Assembly: GCA_004172935.1 (NCBI GenBank) | Contig: SDZD01000058.1 | Location: 1 to 39,275, forward strand | Length of the DNA stretch: 39,275 bases | Reading direction: 5' to 3' | Origin: a bacterium | GTDB lineage: Bacteria > Armatimonadota > Abditibacteriia > Abditibacteriales > Abditibacteriaceae | Part shown: positions 7,952 through 16,376 of the stretch, in pieces | How positions within the stretch are numbered: the stretch's first letter is position 1 | Layout: the number at the start of each line of letters is the position of its first letter | Translations under genes and position numbers: made by a program | Notes under the pieces: model-generated | What the model was told of the DNA's origin: nothing | Database searches by the model: none | Seen by the model: the letters and a program-made list of their open reading frames with translations, nothing else

Positions 7952-9964
7952 TCAGGAAAACGCCTTCAGCCCGCTTTCCAACGAATCCAAATCGCCGAAT
8001 TGGTTTAGTGAGCCTTGGCCTCCCATAGCCTCCATCATCGCTGCATTTGCCTTCTGTAAGCCTCGCGCGGCGGCAACGTCTTCCAGTGCCCTTTTCACCA
8101 GTGTCTGCAAACGAGCCGTCTGCTTTTGGGCTTTCAAGCGTGGAGCTAAAGCTAAAGTTGCGCGAGCAAAGTCAAGGTTGATTTCAATGTCCCGACCCAG
8201 TGCCGGGTATTTCCCGTAAGGCTCGTCCCACTGCTTCAGAATGAATTCCAAATCTTCGTAGCCATGCCCATTCTTGTGGTCGAGACGCCACTTGGCGCGC
8301 TCCAATCGAAGCGTCGAATTGAGTGGGTCGAGTACCAACGCACGGTCAAGCAACTCTCCTTCCCTGTCTACATCGCGAGGAGTCGGGGCCGGCAGGTTAC
8401 TTAGTTGGGTTGCCCACGCGCGCAAATGCGAAGCGCTATCAGGCTGTAGCCGTGCTGCCGTGCGAAACGCACCTTCCCATGCCTCTCGATTATCCAACGG
8501 AGTTGCCCGCCCCACAAAATTCCATAGCCGGGCCGAACTTGCGTCGGTTGCCACTGCTTCATTTATTGCGTTGGTCGCTTGCCCGCGCCGCAATGCCTCG
8601 TCGGCCTGAGCGCGTAGGTCTTCGCCATTGGCCGCTTTCTGCGTGCCATAGCCGCCAAGCACCAGCAGTATGGTCATCCCCAAAAATGCGAAATTTAGCC
8701 CCCGCCTACTTGGTGCAATCTCTTCTGCCTTTGGCTTCCCATCAACGATACACAGCGCCAAAGCCACACAGAGCAGCGCCACAACGGGAGTTATCGACCA
8801 GCCTGCATCGAAGCATCCATGCACCAGTACGCCAGCAAGCGCACCCAAACCGCACGCGGCATAGGCCCACTGCTCTGTCTTCAACCGCTGCCATCCCGCT
8901 CTTGCTGCCACCGTGAACGCCCCTAGCAAAAATAGCAGTGCTGGAACGCCGCCTTCCGCCGCGATTTGGAGCCATGATTGGTGCGCAGTGCGTGTATATC
9001 CAACCTGAGCAAAACGCGGATAAACAGTGGGAAACGCATCTGGCCCGAAGCCAAACACCCGCCTGGTTTTCACCATCTCTATCGTGCTGCGCCACGCATA
9101 AACACGAAATTGCGTCGAGTTGTTGTCGCTACCGCCCGCTTGAAGCAAGCGCGGTCCCACCGACTTGGCTACCACTGCCCCCATGACGAGAAAGGCGACC
9201 AACAAAATCGGCCATGCCCGTTTCATCGAGCCGCTCACTATGGCGCCTTTTGCCCGCACAACCGCCGCTCCAAACACGAGCAGCGCGACGAGGGCCGCGA
9301 CAAAGCCGCCCTTGCTCCCCGTCACTGCCAACGCCATGAGTAACACCACTGCCGCGCCGCCACTGAATCCTGCCGCCGGTGCCGAGCGAGTGCGTCGCCA
9401 AACCAAAACCGGAATCAGCAGAGATAGCACCATCGCGGGCACCAGCATCGCCGCAAACAAGTTCGGATTCAGATAGCCCGCGAACTGCCGCCCGCCCAAC
9501 TGAAAGAAATCAAACAGTGCCCCTAATGCCGGATAAAGCGCCCCCACTACAGCGGCGATAACCAGCCCATCAGTTCGTTCGTTTTGTGCCCGCACCGCAA
9601 AAAACACGAAGACGCACCCTGTAATGCGTGCCAACTCCAACCAGGCATCGTGCTTGTAAACACCTAGAGAAGTCGCTATCAAGTTCCAGCCCAGAAACAG
9701 TGCCAGACACAGCCCCACGGCCTCGAAGCGAGCCTTTAGCCCCGCGACGCTTTGCAGCAGCGCTACGCCGCCCAACAGCAGCAAAGCCAATGATTGAGGC
9801 CAAAAGTTGTAATCAGTCGGCCAGTGGTTCGAAAACTGCGACGGCGCCGCCAGCAGCCACAGTCCTAATCCCCCGAAAGCCAGATTTGCAAATAAAGCGG
9901 GCACACCGGAAGGTTCAGTTTCAAGTTGTGATGAGGGTTTGTTCGCGCTCAAAGACGGGGACAT
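7952..9964 (-). CDS. O-antigen ligase/polymerase family membrane protein with TPR-like C-terminus
   Basis: The 670-residue protein has about a dozen hydrophobic segments from residue 25 to 430. It carries the Wzy/WaaL-type signatures: YLNPNLFAAML (164-174), TGSKGGFVA near 215, and FGFGPDAFPTVYP (304-316). AHQSWLQIAAEGG follows near 327 with the conserved His in the large periplasmic loop. From about 445 onward it is soluble and helical with Ala-rich TPR-like repeats. Members transfer or polymerise undecaprenyl-linked glycans (O-antigen, exopolysaccharide, or in some cases pilin glycans) on the periplasmic side. No glycan synthesis genes are adjacent. The start is preceded by GAGGGGTGT. aroQ lies immediately downstream on the same strand and may be co-transcribed. 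Confidence 0.82.
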   Translation of the reverse strand: MSPSLSANKPSSQLETEPSGVPALFANLAFGGLGLWLLAAPSQFSNHWPTDYNFWPQSLALLLLGGVALLQSVAGLKARFEAVGLCLALFLGWNLIATSLGVYKHDAWLELARITGCVFVFFAVRAQNERTDGLVIAAVVGALYPALGALFDFFQLGGRQFAGYLNPNLFAAMLVPAMVLSLLIPVLVWRRTRSAPAAGFSGGAAVVLLMALAVTGSKGGFVAALVALLVFGAAVVRAKGAIVSGSMKRAWPILLVAFLVMGAVVAKSVGPRLLQAGGSDNNSTQFRVYAWRSTIEMVKTRRVFGFGPDAFPTVYPRFAQVGYTRTAHQSWLQIAAEGGVPALLFLLGAFTVAARAGWQRLKTEQWAYAACGLGALAGVLVHGCFDAGWSITPVVALLCVALALCIVDGKPKAEEIAPSRRGLNFAFLGMTILLVLGGYGTQKAANGEDLRAQADEALRRGQATNAINEAVATDASSARLWNFVGRATPLDNREAWEGAFRTAARLQPDSASHLRAWATQLSNLPAPTPRDVDREGELLDRALVLDPLNSTLRLERAKWRLDHKNGHGYEDLEFILKQWDEPYGKYPALGRDIEINLDFARATLALAPRLKAQKQTARLQTLVKRALEDVAAARGLQKANAAMMEAMGGQGSLNQFGDLDSLESGLKAFS

Positions 9965-10033
9965 ACACCCCTCAGTTTACGGAGCCGCAAAATCCAAAAA
10001 CCGCCCCTCGAACATCGAGTGACGGTTAATAAA

Positions 10034-10105
10034 AGCGGAAAACGGGATTTGAACCCGCGGCCTTCTGCGTGGGAGGCAGACGCTTTACCCCTGAGCTACT
10101 TCCGC
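10034..10105 (-). tRNA. tRNA-Gly (anticodon CCC)
   Basis: Read on the minus strand, the acceptor is GCGGAAG with TTTCCGC and discriminator U. The D arm is AGCTCAGGGGTAAAGC, the anticodon loop CTCCCAC gives anticodon CCC, and the T arm contains GGTTCAAATCC. It is 72 bases long and CCA is not encoded. Confidence 0.95.
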
Positions 10106-10117
10106 AGGGATATTTAA

Positions 10118-10146
10118 ATCTTACTCTCAATAATAGAGGGCTTCAA
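10118..10146 (-). promoter_or_regulatory. Candidate sigma-70 promoter of tRNA-Gly
   Basis: On the minus strand, TTGAAG (10146-10141) and TAAGAT (10123-10118) are separated by 17 bases, and the tRNA begins 12 bases after the second hexamer. Each hexamer matches consensus at four of six positions. Confidence 0.45.
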
Positions 10147-10191
10147 CAGAGGTGATATGAAGTCCCTTTGCTTCCAGTTAAAATAGCAGAG

Positions 10192-11178
10192 ATGGTCAAA
10201 TCCATTCTCCTCGCATTGGCGCTACTAACGTGTGCTGTCTCTTGTAACGCCCAGCAAACACCTCCTCAAATCCGCATCGTTGATGTCATACCTTCGGCTG
10301 ACCCAAGCATTGAGCCGCAAACTCCCCTCGTCGCGCTCGATTTCTTGATTGGTGCCTGGCCGCGCCCTTCATGGTGGGGGCGCCCCTGGAACAGTCGGCA
10401 TCTCGATGAAGGTTTTATGCCTTCGCCGGGAGATTTCAAAGGGCGAATCACCGCTAAATCGGGCAACAACGTCTCGGCCTTCGATTACCTCTACTGCACC
10501 TCCTATGCGCCCCGTTGGAATGAAGCGCTCGGACTTTACACAGTTCACGTTCGCGCCGCCTACAAAGCCAAGACGTGGCCGAAAAATGCGAAGTTGAATT
10601 TCCAGGGCGAACTTCCTGCACCGTTTGGTGCTACTTTCTCTGGCTCCGCCCTTCCTTTCGAAGTGGAATGGGAGGAGTTGCCCAAAAAGGGCTTTGCCGA
10701 TGCCCAACTTGTTTCGCCATCCGCTTCGTTGTGGGTGAAATGGGCGCGCGTTTTCAAGCGTCCCTTAGGCAACGGTAACAACTATGGTTACGAAGCCGAT
10801 GTCATGCTTGCCGGACGCCGTGCCAAAAAGCGTGCCTCGACTGTATCTCTGCCCCAGTTCATCGATGGCGAGGGTAAGCCGGTCGTCCTAAGTAATGGTG
10901 GTGGCTATGGCAATGTCGGTGGCTTCTCCGACCCCGACTCCAATATAGGTAATTTCGAGTTTGTGGAAAGCCCACTCGAATTTACACAGTGGCGCACCGC
11001 ATGGAATGAAGGTGTGACAACTGCGGCTGGCAACCAATTCTTGAAACTGCTTATCGAATACGGCGGGCGCGAGCGATTGCAGCTGACATTCCCCACCGTG
11101 CGAGATGGGATTCTTCTGGAGGGTGAGATTTCTCCCAATGATTTGAAAATTGAATCCCCCGCTCCATCCTCAAACTAA
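10192..11178 (+). CDS. Exported protein of unknown function
   Basis: About 328 residues from the ATG at 10192. The chosen start puts MVKSILLALALLTCAVSC at the N-terminus as a signal peptide. Cysteines at the end hint at a lipoprotein, but no strict lipobox is met, so ordinary secretion ending near NAQ is also possible. The mature part is rich in Trp, Tyr and Gly (for example GAWPRPSWWGRPWN) with alternating beta-like hydrophobicity and a Gly-rich NGGGYGNVGG stretch. I do not recognise the family. A TTG at 10168 would add eight residues. The flavin reductase-like gene starts only 5 bases after its stop, suggesting one transcript. Confidence 0.7.
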   Translation: MVKSILLALALLTCAVSCNAQQTPPQIRIVDVIPSADPSIEPQTPLVALDFLIGAWPRPSWWGRPWNSRHLDEGFMPSPGDFKGRITAKSGNNVSAFDYLYCTSYAPRWNEALGLYTVHVRAAYKAKTWPKNAKLNFQGELPAPFGATFSGSALPFEVEWEELPKKGFADAQLVSPSASLWVKWARVFKRPLGNGNNYGYEADVMLAGRRAKKRASTVSLPQFIDGEGKPVVLSNGGGYGNVGGFSDPDSNIGNFEFVESPLEFTQWRTAWNEGVTTAAGNQFLKLLIEYGGRERLQLTFPTVRDGILLEGEISPNDLKIESPAPSSN

Positions 11179-11183
11179 GAGCG

Positions 11184-11858
11184 ATGTTTTTCGATTTGTC
11201 TCAAATCGCGTCGCGTGATGCCTATAAGTTGCTCACTGGCGTTGTCGTGCCTCGCCCGATTGCTTTTGTCACTTCAGTTTCCAGCGAGGGCATCGTCAAC
11301 GCTGCACCCTATTCGTTTTTCAATATGCTCGGTTCCGACCCGCCCACAATTGCAATCGGAGTTGGCAATCGTCCCGAAGGCGGCGGCAAAGACACGGCGC
11401 GCAATATCGAAGAACGCAGCGAGTTCGTCGTCAACATCGTGGATGAAACGCTCGCGCCCCTCATGAACGAAAGCGCCGTTGATTTTCCATCGGATTGGAG
11501 CGAAATCGAAGCACTAGGTCTCGAAATCAGCGAAGGGCAAGTCGTGAAAATCCCGCGCCTTGCTCAATCGCCCGCCAGTCTCGAATGCCACTATCACTCG
11601 ACGGTTAACGTTGGCAACAACCGCATCATTCTTGGCGTAGTCGTCGGCCTGTGGATACGCGATGAGTTCGTCGATGCCGAGAAATTCTATGTGTGGACCG
11701 ACAAAACCGAGATCATTGGTCGCGGTGGTGGCGGTTTCGAGGGCGGCTATTTTCGCCTTTCCGACCCATTCGGCATGAGGCGTCAGTCATTCGCCGAATG
11801 GCAGAAAGACCACCCCGATGCCGTCAGACCCCAGTCGGCTCCCAGTGATGAGTCGTAA
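11184..11858 (+). CDS. Flavin reductase-like domain (FMN-binding split barrel) protein
   Basis: The 224-residue protein belongs to the DIM6/NTAB flavoredoxin family. Typical elements are the LLTGVVVPRPIAFVTS start, GIVNAAPYSFFNMLGSDPP with the flavin-contacting Ser/Asn region, KDTARNIEERSEFVVNIV, and SLECHYHSTVNVG followed by ILGVVVG. Such proteins bind FMN and serve as flavin reductases or electron carriers in the cytoplasm; the partner is not evident. It lies 5 bases after the upstream exported protein gene. An extended C-terminal tail (about 185-224) includes a Gly-rich GRGGGGFEGGYF segment. Confidence 0.87.
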   Translation: MFFDLSQIASRDAYKLLTGVVVPRPIAFVTSVSSEGIVNAAPYSFFNMLGSDPPTIAIGVGNRPEGGGKDTARNIEERSEFVVNIVDETLAPLMNESAVDFPSDWSEIEALGLEISEGQVVKIPRLAQSPASLECHYHSTVNVGNNRIILGVVVGLWIRDEFVDAEKFYVWTDKTEIIGRGGGGFEGGYFRLSDPFGMRRQSFAEWQKDHPDAVRPQSAPSDES

Positions 11859-11879
11859 TCTCGCTAATTAAAGCGAGAA

Positions 11880-11909
11880 AAACTCCGCCAGGTTAACCTG
11901 GCGGAGTTT
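11880..11909. terminator. Perfect 30-base palindromic terminator
   Basis: Bases 11880-11894 pair exactly with 11895-11909, with A-rich and T-rich ends, so it can act on both strands. A second smaller hairpin (11859-11865 with 11872-11878) precedes it right after the flavin reductase stop. The palindrome ends 18 bases before the minus-strand stop of the gene remnant at 11928. Confidence 0.75.
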
Positions 11910-11927
11910 CTGAAGCCAATAAGAGCC

Positions 11928-12008
11928 TTAGCTCCAGCCCGTAGCCGTGCCGACGACACCATTGCCGTCATAATCCAAGTTGAGTTTTGGTGGCGCGTTT
12001 TGACGGCA
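11928..12008 (-). pseudogene. Remnant: C-terminal end of a lost gene
   Basis: On the minus strand this encodes a C-terminal peptide ending APPKLNLDYDGNGVVGTATG and then W, S and a TAA stop at 11930-11928. The Asp/Gly-rich DYDGNG pattern and the terminator directly beyond the stop look like a real gene end. The frame runs back only to a TAG at 12062-12060, and the part before about 12008 no longer looks coding. It may be the tail of a pilin-like or other exported protein whose body was deleted. No family can be assigned from 26 residues. Confidence 0.45.
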
Positions 12009-12290
12009 TGTAAAAAACGAATATATTGTTCTGGCAGAAATGATTCTGCGATCCCTTATCTATTTTTAAGAGCCAATTCCTCCTTCAATTAATGGGCTAA
12101 AACACATCTCTCCATTTTCTAACCGTTGTGGGCAGGGATAACACTTTCGCGTTAAATGCCTTTCTAATATCCCCGCCAATCGTGGACTACCGTTTGCATT
12201 CGGCATACATGGATAGATTGGTTTCAGGAAACGTCAACTAATTGAGAACAACCTCAATGACGTCCAAGACCTAAAAGCAGGAAACTTAGA
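12009..12290. other. AT-richer intergenic stretch, nothing recognised
   Basis: I see no open frame with coding character, no RNA fold and no strong promoter match here. It presumably holds the promoter of the glutathione peroxidase gene, whose start is preceded by AGGAA about 8 bases upstream. It may also contain decayed sequence of the gene remnant on its left. Confidence 0.5.
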
Positions 12291-12953
12291 ATGATGCGAC
12301 GCATTTACACCTTGCCGCTTGCGGCCTTCGCTCTTGTCATGAGCGTGCAAGCCTTCCGTACCCAGAATCAGGGGAATGAGCGCACTCAAACGGCGCCCGC
12401 CACAACGACGGATGCCCCTGCTGCAGAGGCAAAAGAGCAAAAACCGATGTCTTTTCTCGATTTCAAAACCGAATCGCTCGATGGCAAGCCCGTCGATTTG
12501 TCTAAATACAAAGGACAGGTTCTTCTTGTCGTCAACACCGCGTCCAAGTGCGGTTACACCAAACAATATGCTGGCTTGCAGAAGTTGTACGCCGATTACG
12601 AGAAGCAGGGCTTGACCCTCATCGGCTTTCCCGCCAACAACTTCGGCGGTCAGGAACCCGGCACCAACACTGAAATCGGCGAATTCTGTCAGAAGAACTT
12701 CGGTGTTACTTTCCCGTTGATGGCAAAAACCTCTGTCAAAGGTGCCGATCAGTCACCCATCTTCACCTACCTCACCAAAGAGGCGAACCCCGAAATGACT
12801 GGCGACATCGGCTGGAATTTCGAGAAGTTCCTGATTTCGCGTGACGGTAAACTGGTGGCTCGTTTCAAATCGGCAATCACTCCCGAATCGGACGAACTAC
12901 AGGGCGCCATCAAGACCGAACTCGCCAAAGGCGAACCCGCCGAGCAGAAATAA
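12291..12953 (+). CDS. Exported glutathione peroxidase-like thiol peroxidase
   Basis: The 220-residue protein reduces hydroperoxides, most likely using thioredoxin-type donors, since the peroxidatic residue is Cys and not selenocysteine. The catalytic set is C87 in ASKCGYT, Q121 in NNFGGQEPG and W175 in WNFEKFLI. C133 in GEFCQKNFG occupies the place of a resolving cysteine. Residues 1-22 form a signal peptide (RRIYTLPLAAFALVMSVQA). A Thr/Pro/Ala/Glu-rich linker (about 30-55) follows before the catalytic domain, so the enzyme probably acts outside the cytoplasm. A small orphan gene follows after 32 bases. Confidence 0.92.
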   Translation: MMRRIYTLPLAAFALVMSVQAFRTQNQGNERTQTAPATTTDAPAAEAKEQKPMSFLDFKTESLDGKPVDLSKYKGQVLLVVNTASKCGYTKQYAGLQKLYADYEKQGLTLIGFPANNFGGQEPGTNTEIGEFCQKNFGVTFPLMAKTSVKGADQSPIFTYLTKEANPEMTGDIGWNFEKFLISRDGKLVARFKSAITPESDELQGAIKTELAKGEPAEQK

Positions 12954-12985
12954 TCTTTGGTCTTGCCGCCTTCATCGCACTACTT

Positions 12986-13255
12986 ATGACGATCCAAATT
13001 CACTACAAAGACATCAAAGAAACCTTTCAGGCGCGCAATGCCGATGACGCACTATCCAAGTTCAAAAAGGAAGCGGCCAAGCGTTCGCCATTTTTGGTTC
13101 GTGCTGCCATCAATGCCATGAGCGACCTCAAATTCGCTGGTGAAGTCGTTTCGCGTGCCAATAAAGCGCGCGAGAAAAACGATCCCGCTCCCAAGTCGGC
13201 CCAAGAGTTCATCACTTGGGCGCAGGCAAACGGCTTTTTAACCGTAAGCGAATAA
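12986..13255 (+). CDS. Small protein of unknown function
   Basis: The 89-residue soluble, Lys/Ala-rich, mainly helical protein starts MTIQIHYKDIKETFQARNAD and ends in a short segment FITWAQANGFLTVSE. It has no signal, membrane segment or Cys. I do not recognise the family. It sits 32 bases after the peroxidase and is followed by a strong terminator, so the pair probably shares a transcript. Its composition matches its neighbours. Confidence 0.65.
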   Translation: MTIQIHYKDIKETFQARNADDALSKFKKEAAKRSPFLVRAAINAMSDLKFAGEVVSRANKAREKNDPAPKSAQEFITWAQANGFLTVSE

Positions 13256-13273
13256 GAGAGCGAAATCATAATT

Positions 13274-13308
13274 AAGGGCGCGGCGTTCAATAGGAACGCC
13301 GCGCCCTT
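13274..13308 (+). terminator. Intrinsic terminator
   Basis: A 15-bp perfect stem (13274-13288 with 13294-13308), GC-rich, with a 5-base loop and a following TTGTTTT. It lies 19 bases after the small orphan gene and 24 bases before the next start. Confidence 0.85.
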
Positions 13309-13331
13309 GTTTTCGGTCGAGAACTGGCCCG

Positions 13332-14618
13332 ATGAACGAAGACAACATTCCTGAATTTCCCCTCCAAACCGAAATCGCCATTATTGGCGCAGGTGCAGCT
13401 GGCCTTATGGCCGCCATTACTGCCGCCCGCCTGGGCGCCCGCGTTCATGTTTTCGATGGTGCCAAAAAGGTCGGCGCCAAAATCATCGTCTCCGGCGGCT
13501 CCCGTTGCAATGTCACCAACGTCGCTGTCGCTCCGGCTCGCTTCCATGGAGAAGGTGCCCCCGCCTTTGTCAGCCGCATCCTGCGCGCCTATTCGCCCGA
13601 CCTGACGCGCAAGTTCTTCGAAGAGATTGGCGTCCCTCTCAAACTCGAAGAAACCGGCAAATATTTCCCAGTCTCCGATTCATCGCGTCAGGTGTTAGGC
13701 GCCTTGTTGCACACCATGCACCGCGCCGGAGCCGTTCTTTGCAGCGAAACCGATGTTTCCGCGCTTGAACCAGACCCTGAAACCGACGGTTGGAAACTCG
13801 AAACCTCGCGCGGTCCCGTCTTCGCGCGCACCGTCATCTTGGCGACTGGTGGCTTGGCACTTCCCAAAAGTGGTTCCAATGGTCGAGGTCACAACTTCGC
13901 CCGCGCCTTGGGACACACCATTATTTCCACCACCCCGGCGCTGACACCTCTGCTCACCAACGATGTCCATTATCCGCTCGTATCGGGCATAACTATGCCC
14001 GTTCGTCTGCGTCTGCACGCCGGAAACGACGCGCGCTCCTCGAAAAAAATTGTCACTTACGAGGGTTCCTTCCTGTTCACTCATCGCGGTTTTTCCGGCC
14101 CGGTTGCCCTCAATATTAGTCGCCACTTCGCCCATCATCGCCCCACGTCGGCCAACGCTACCATATTCCTTTCGCTTTTACCTGATGTCGCCGATGGAGA
14201 AGAAGCCAGATGGTGGCATGAGTTCGTCGGAAAATCAGCCAAGAAAACCGTATTCAATGCCCTCGGAACTCTGTTTTCTACCAAATTAACCAACGTGATT
14301 ATGGCCCGCGCCGGACTCATCGGCTCTTTGCCGTTGGGCCGCCTTTCCAAAACTCAGAACGAAGCCCTCAAACGCGAACTCTTTTACGCCCCTATGGATG
14401 TTTTCGATGTCGCTCCCTACGACAAGGCCGAGACGACGGCTGGCGGCATCGCCCTCGCCGAAATCGAGCCAGCTACCATGCAAAGCCGATTGCACAAAGG
14501 CCTATTTTTCGCGGGCGAAGTCTGCGATGTAGATGGCGAATTGGGCGGGTTCAACTTCCAATGGGCATGGAGTTCCGGCGTCGTGGCTGGCCGCGCCGCC
14601 ACCCACCTCTCTCGATGA
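13332..14618 (+). CDS. FAD-dependent oxidoreductase, HI0933/BaiN family
   Basis: The 428-residue flavoprotein has a Rossmann dinucleotide site IIGAGAAG (17-24), a KKVGAKIIVSGGSRCNVTN signature and a second ATGGLALPKSGSNGRGH region. The C-terminal family motif includes AGGIALAEIEP, FFAGEVCDVDGELGG and FQWAWSSGVVAGR. The family (HI0933-like, including BaiN/RdsA) covers NAD(P)H-dependent flavin enzymes of largely unknown substrate; BaiN has been linked to bile-acid dehydroxylation and others to quinone or aminoketone chemistry. It lies alone between two strong terminators. No ribosome binding site is clear. Confidence 0.9.
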   Translation: MNEDNIPEFPLQTEIAIIGAGAAGLMAAITAARLGARVHVFDGAKKVGAKIIVSGGSRCNVTNVAVAPARFHGEGAPAFVSRILRAYSPDLTRKFFEEIGVPLKLEETGKYFPVSDSSRQVLGALLHTMHRAGAVLCSETDVSALEPDPETDGWKLETSRGPVFARTVILATGGLALPKSGSNGRGHNFARALGHTIISTTPALTPLLTNDVHYPLVSGITMPVRLRLHAGNDARSSKKIVTYEGSFLFTHRGFSGPVALNISRHFAHHRPTSANATIFLSLLPDVADGEEARWWHEFVGKSAKKTVFNALGTLFSTKLTNVIMARAGLIGSLPLGRLSKTQNEALKRELFYAPMDVFDVAPYDKAETTAGGIALAEIEPATMQSRLHKGLFFAGEVCDVDGELGGFNFQWAWSSGVVAGRAATHLSR

Positions 14619-14647
14619 GAGACGAATTTGCGCTTAGGGAAAAACAA

Positions 14648-14680
14648 CAAATGCCCGCCTGAAATTCAGGCGGGCATTTG
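14648..14680. terminator. Bidirectional terminator
   Basis: A near-perfect palindrome pairs 14648-14663 with 14665-14680, with a CCCGCC/GGCGGG core and A and T tracts on either side. It sits between converging genes and can end both the plus-strand flavoprotein and the minus-strand membrane protein. Confidence 0.85.
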
Positions 14681-14701
14681 TTATAGTTGGGGCCAATCTT
14701 T

Positions 14702-16300
14702 TTACCACTTGGCTTTGAAAATCGCCCATTCCACGAATTTGGAAAGGTAGATCAACAAAAAGAAGCCGAGTAGGGCGCCCAACATGTAGGACGAAACTTG
14801 CGCGATGTCTTGCGGCGAGAGTGCGCCCGCAGCCGCTTCGGCTTGGCCTGCCGCCGTCGCTTTGATAGCGTCAGGTGTGAAGTTCGATGTCGAGAACGAT
14901 AGGCTGGCGAACAACTTCGTGTAACCGGCCGTGAATCCCAGGAAGAGGCGATTATAAATCGGCCACAGCCCGAATACGATAAGAATAGTCGCTGGCAAAA
15001 CCAGCGGCGAAATCATACGGAATTTATGCGTCTGATGTTCGAGGAAGATGTAGCAACGCGCGCAGGGCGGTGGCTGCTTCGACTGCATGGTGTCGGCGGC
15101 TTTAATGTGTTCGAGCGGTTCATTTCGCACGATACGGCCCACCATCTCGGTATCGCAGTAGCAACCGCGCCCGAACTTCCAGCAAGTTTTCTTCGCCAGA
15201 AACGCTGGGCACAGCACGCGAATCGGTTCGCGGCAGAACGGCAATTTCCAGCACGGCGAAAACATGTTGGCCTGTCGCGCGATTCTCTGTTGTTTCGATT
15301 CGATGGTGTTGCCGAAACCAACAGCCCCCGCTCCGCTTTGCTTGGCCTTGATCTGGTTCGGCAAATTCCATAGCCAGATTCCGACATCAACCAGTGCCTT
15401 CAATCCTCCTATGAGAAGGATAAGGCGCCCAACGCTGAAGAACTGAACCGCCAATGGACCAAACAAGGGGTTTCCCGGTCCTAACAGCGCGCGTAGTCCA
15501 AGTGGTGCCGCGAAATGGAATAGTACACCGACTCCTGCGACTATAGCGCCCATGCGGTTATCGTCATAGGTCAACAGCAGCATCGAAATGCCCAGTGCCA
15601 GTGTCCCCAACGTCAACCCCTTGGTCGCCATGATAAGGAAGCGTGCGAGGTCAGCACCTTTGGGGTTTGCCGCGATGTTCGCTGCATTGCCCAGAAATAG
15701 ACCGGCGAGCAACACCGCGAGACTAAATCCAACCGCGAGAATCGCCACACGTGCAACCCATGTGTAAATATCTTCGCCTGCATCCAAAATCTGTTTGACT
15801 TTGGCACCGAACTCCTGAATGCCCGATGAAAGGTCATCCGAGGGCATGGCGCTTTGGGCGATGGCCGCTGCGTCTGGCTCGTTAACGACGGGAGTTACTG
15901 CCTGAGCCGCCGCAACGTTGAAATTTCCCGGTTGCGATGGATCGGCGGGCGCTCCCCCTGGGCGTCGCTGCGCCGGGCGCATCAAGTCCGGTAGCGCTTT
16001 GGTGGCGTCGGTGTTGCTGGGAGGTCCAGCAGGGCGTTGCGCGCCAGCGCCGCCCTGTGCCGCGCCTGGGCGTCCTGGCTGTTGCCTGGGCACCGCAGCA
16101 GGAGGCGCACTGGGATTTGCCGCTGGCCGTGGTGGGGCGGCCTTGCCCGAAGGTTCATCTTCAAGAAAGAAAGAGAACTCATCAGGGGCTGGGGGTTTGG
16201 GGGCATTAGGAGGAGACCCACCCGTGGGCGGATTGGCCCCTGCTGCTGGAGTATTTTGGGGTTCAGGCGCGTCGTCGCCTTCAAGCTTGAATGAGGACAT
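14702..16300 (-). CDS. Polytopic membrane protein with Pro/Ala-rich N-terminus and eight-cysteine loop
   Basis: 532 residues from the ATG at 16300, which begins MSSFKLEGDD; an upstream ATG would add 15 residues. Residues 1-150 are a disordered Pro/Ala/Gly-rich region with an acidic-aromatic motif DEFSFFLEDEP (about 40-50). Membrane segments lie near 178-204, 218-243, 250-272, 284-311, 428-455 and 503-525. Between segments 4 and 5 a loop of about 115 residues holds Cys at 350, 356, 364, 373, 380, 382, 413 and 416, including CYC and CARC. It also contains several His, suggesting two zinc sites or an iron-sulfur cluster. I do not recognise the family. It starts 77 bases after pilT ends on the same strand, so a role in pilus function is plausible but inferred. 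Confidence 0.75.
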   Translation of the reverse strand: MSSFKLEGDDAPEPQNTPAAGANPPTGGSPPNAPKPPAPDEFSFFLEDEPSGKAAPPRPAANPSAPPAAVPRQQPGRPGAAQGGAGAQRPAGPPSNTDATKALPDLMRPAQRRPGGAPADPSQPGNFNVAAAQAVTPVVNEPDAAAIAQSAMPSDDLSSGIQEFGAKVKQILDAGEDIYTWVARVAILAVGFSLAVLLAGLFLGNAANIAANPKGADLARFLIMATKGLTLGTLALGISMLLLTYDDNRMGAIVAGVGVLFHFAAPLGLRALLGPGNPLFGPLAVQFFSVGRLILLIGGLKALVDVGIWLWNLPNQIKAKQSGAGAVGFGNTIESKQQRIARQANMFSPCWKLPFCREPIRVLCPAFLAKKTCWKFGRGCYCDTEMVGRIVRNEPLEHIKAADTMQSKQPPPCARCYIFLEHQTHKFRMISPLVLPATILIVFGLWPIYNRLFLGFTAGYTKLFASLSFSTSNFTPDAIKATAAGQAEAAAGALSPQDIAQVSSYMLGALLGFFLLIYLSKFVEWAIFKAKW

Positions 16301-16376
16301 AAATAATGACGTTGTAAGGAAAAACCAAAAAGGAGAGGCGCGCAATGGCAGCCTCTCCTCTTTGAGAAAAATTCAA

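Noticed and set aside
10157..10186. Nine-codon ATG frame preceded by AGAGGTG, a possible leader peptide
   Set aside because: Spacing from the putative ribosome binding site is too short, and no attenuator structure follows.
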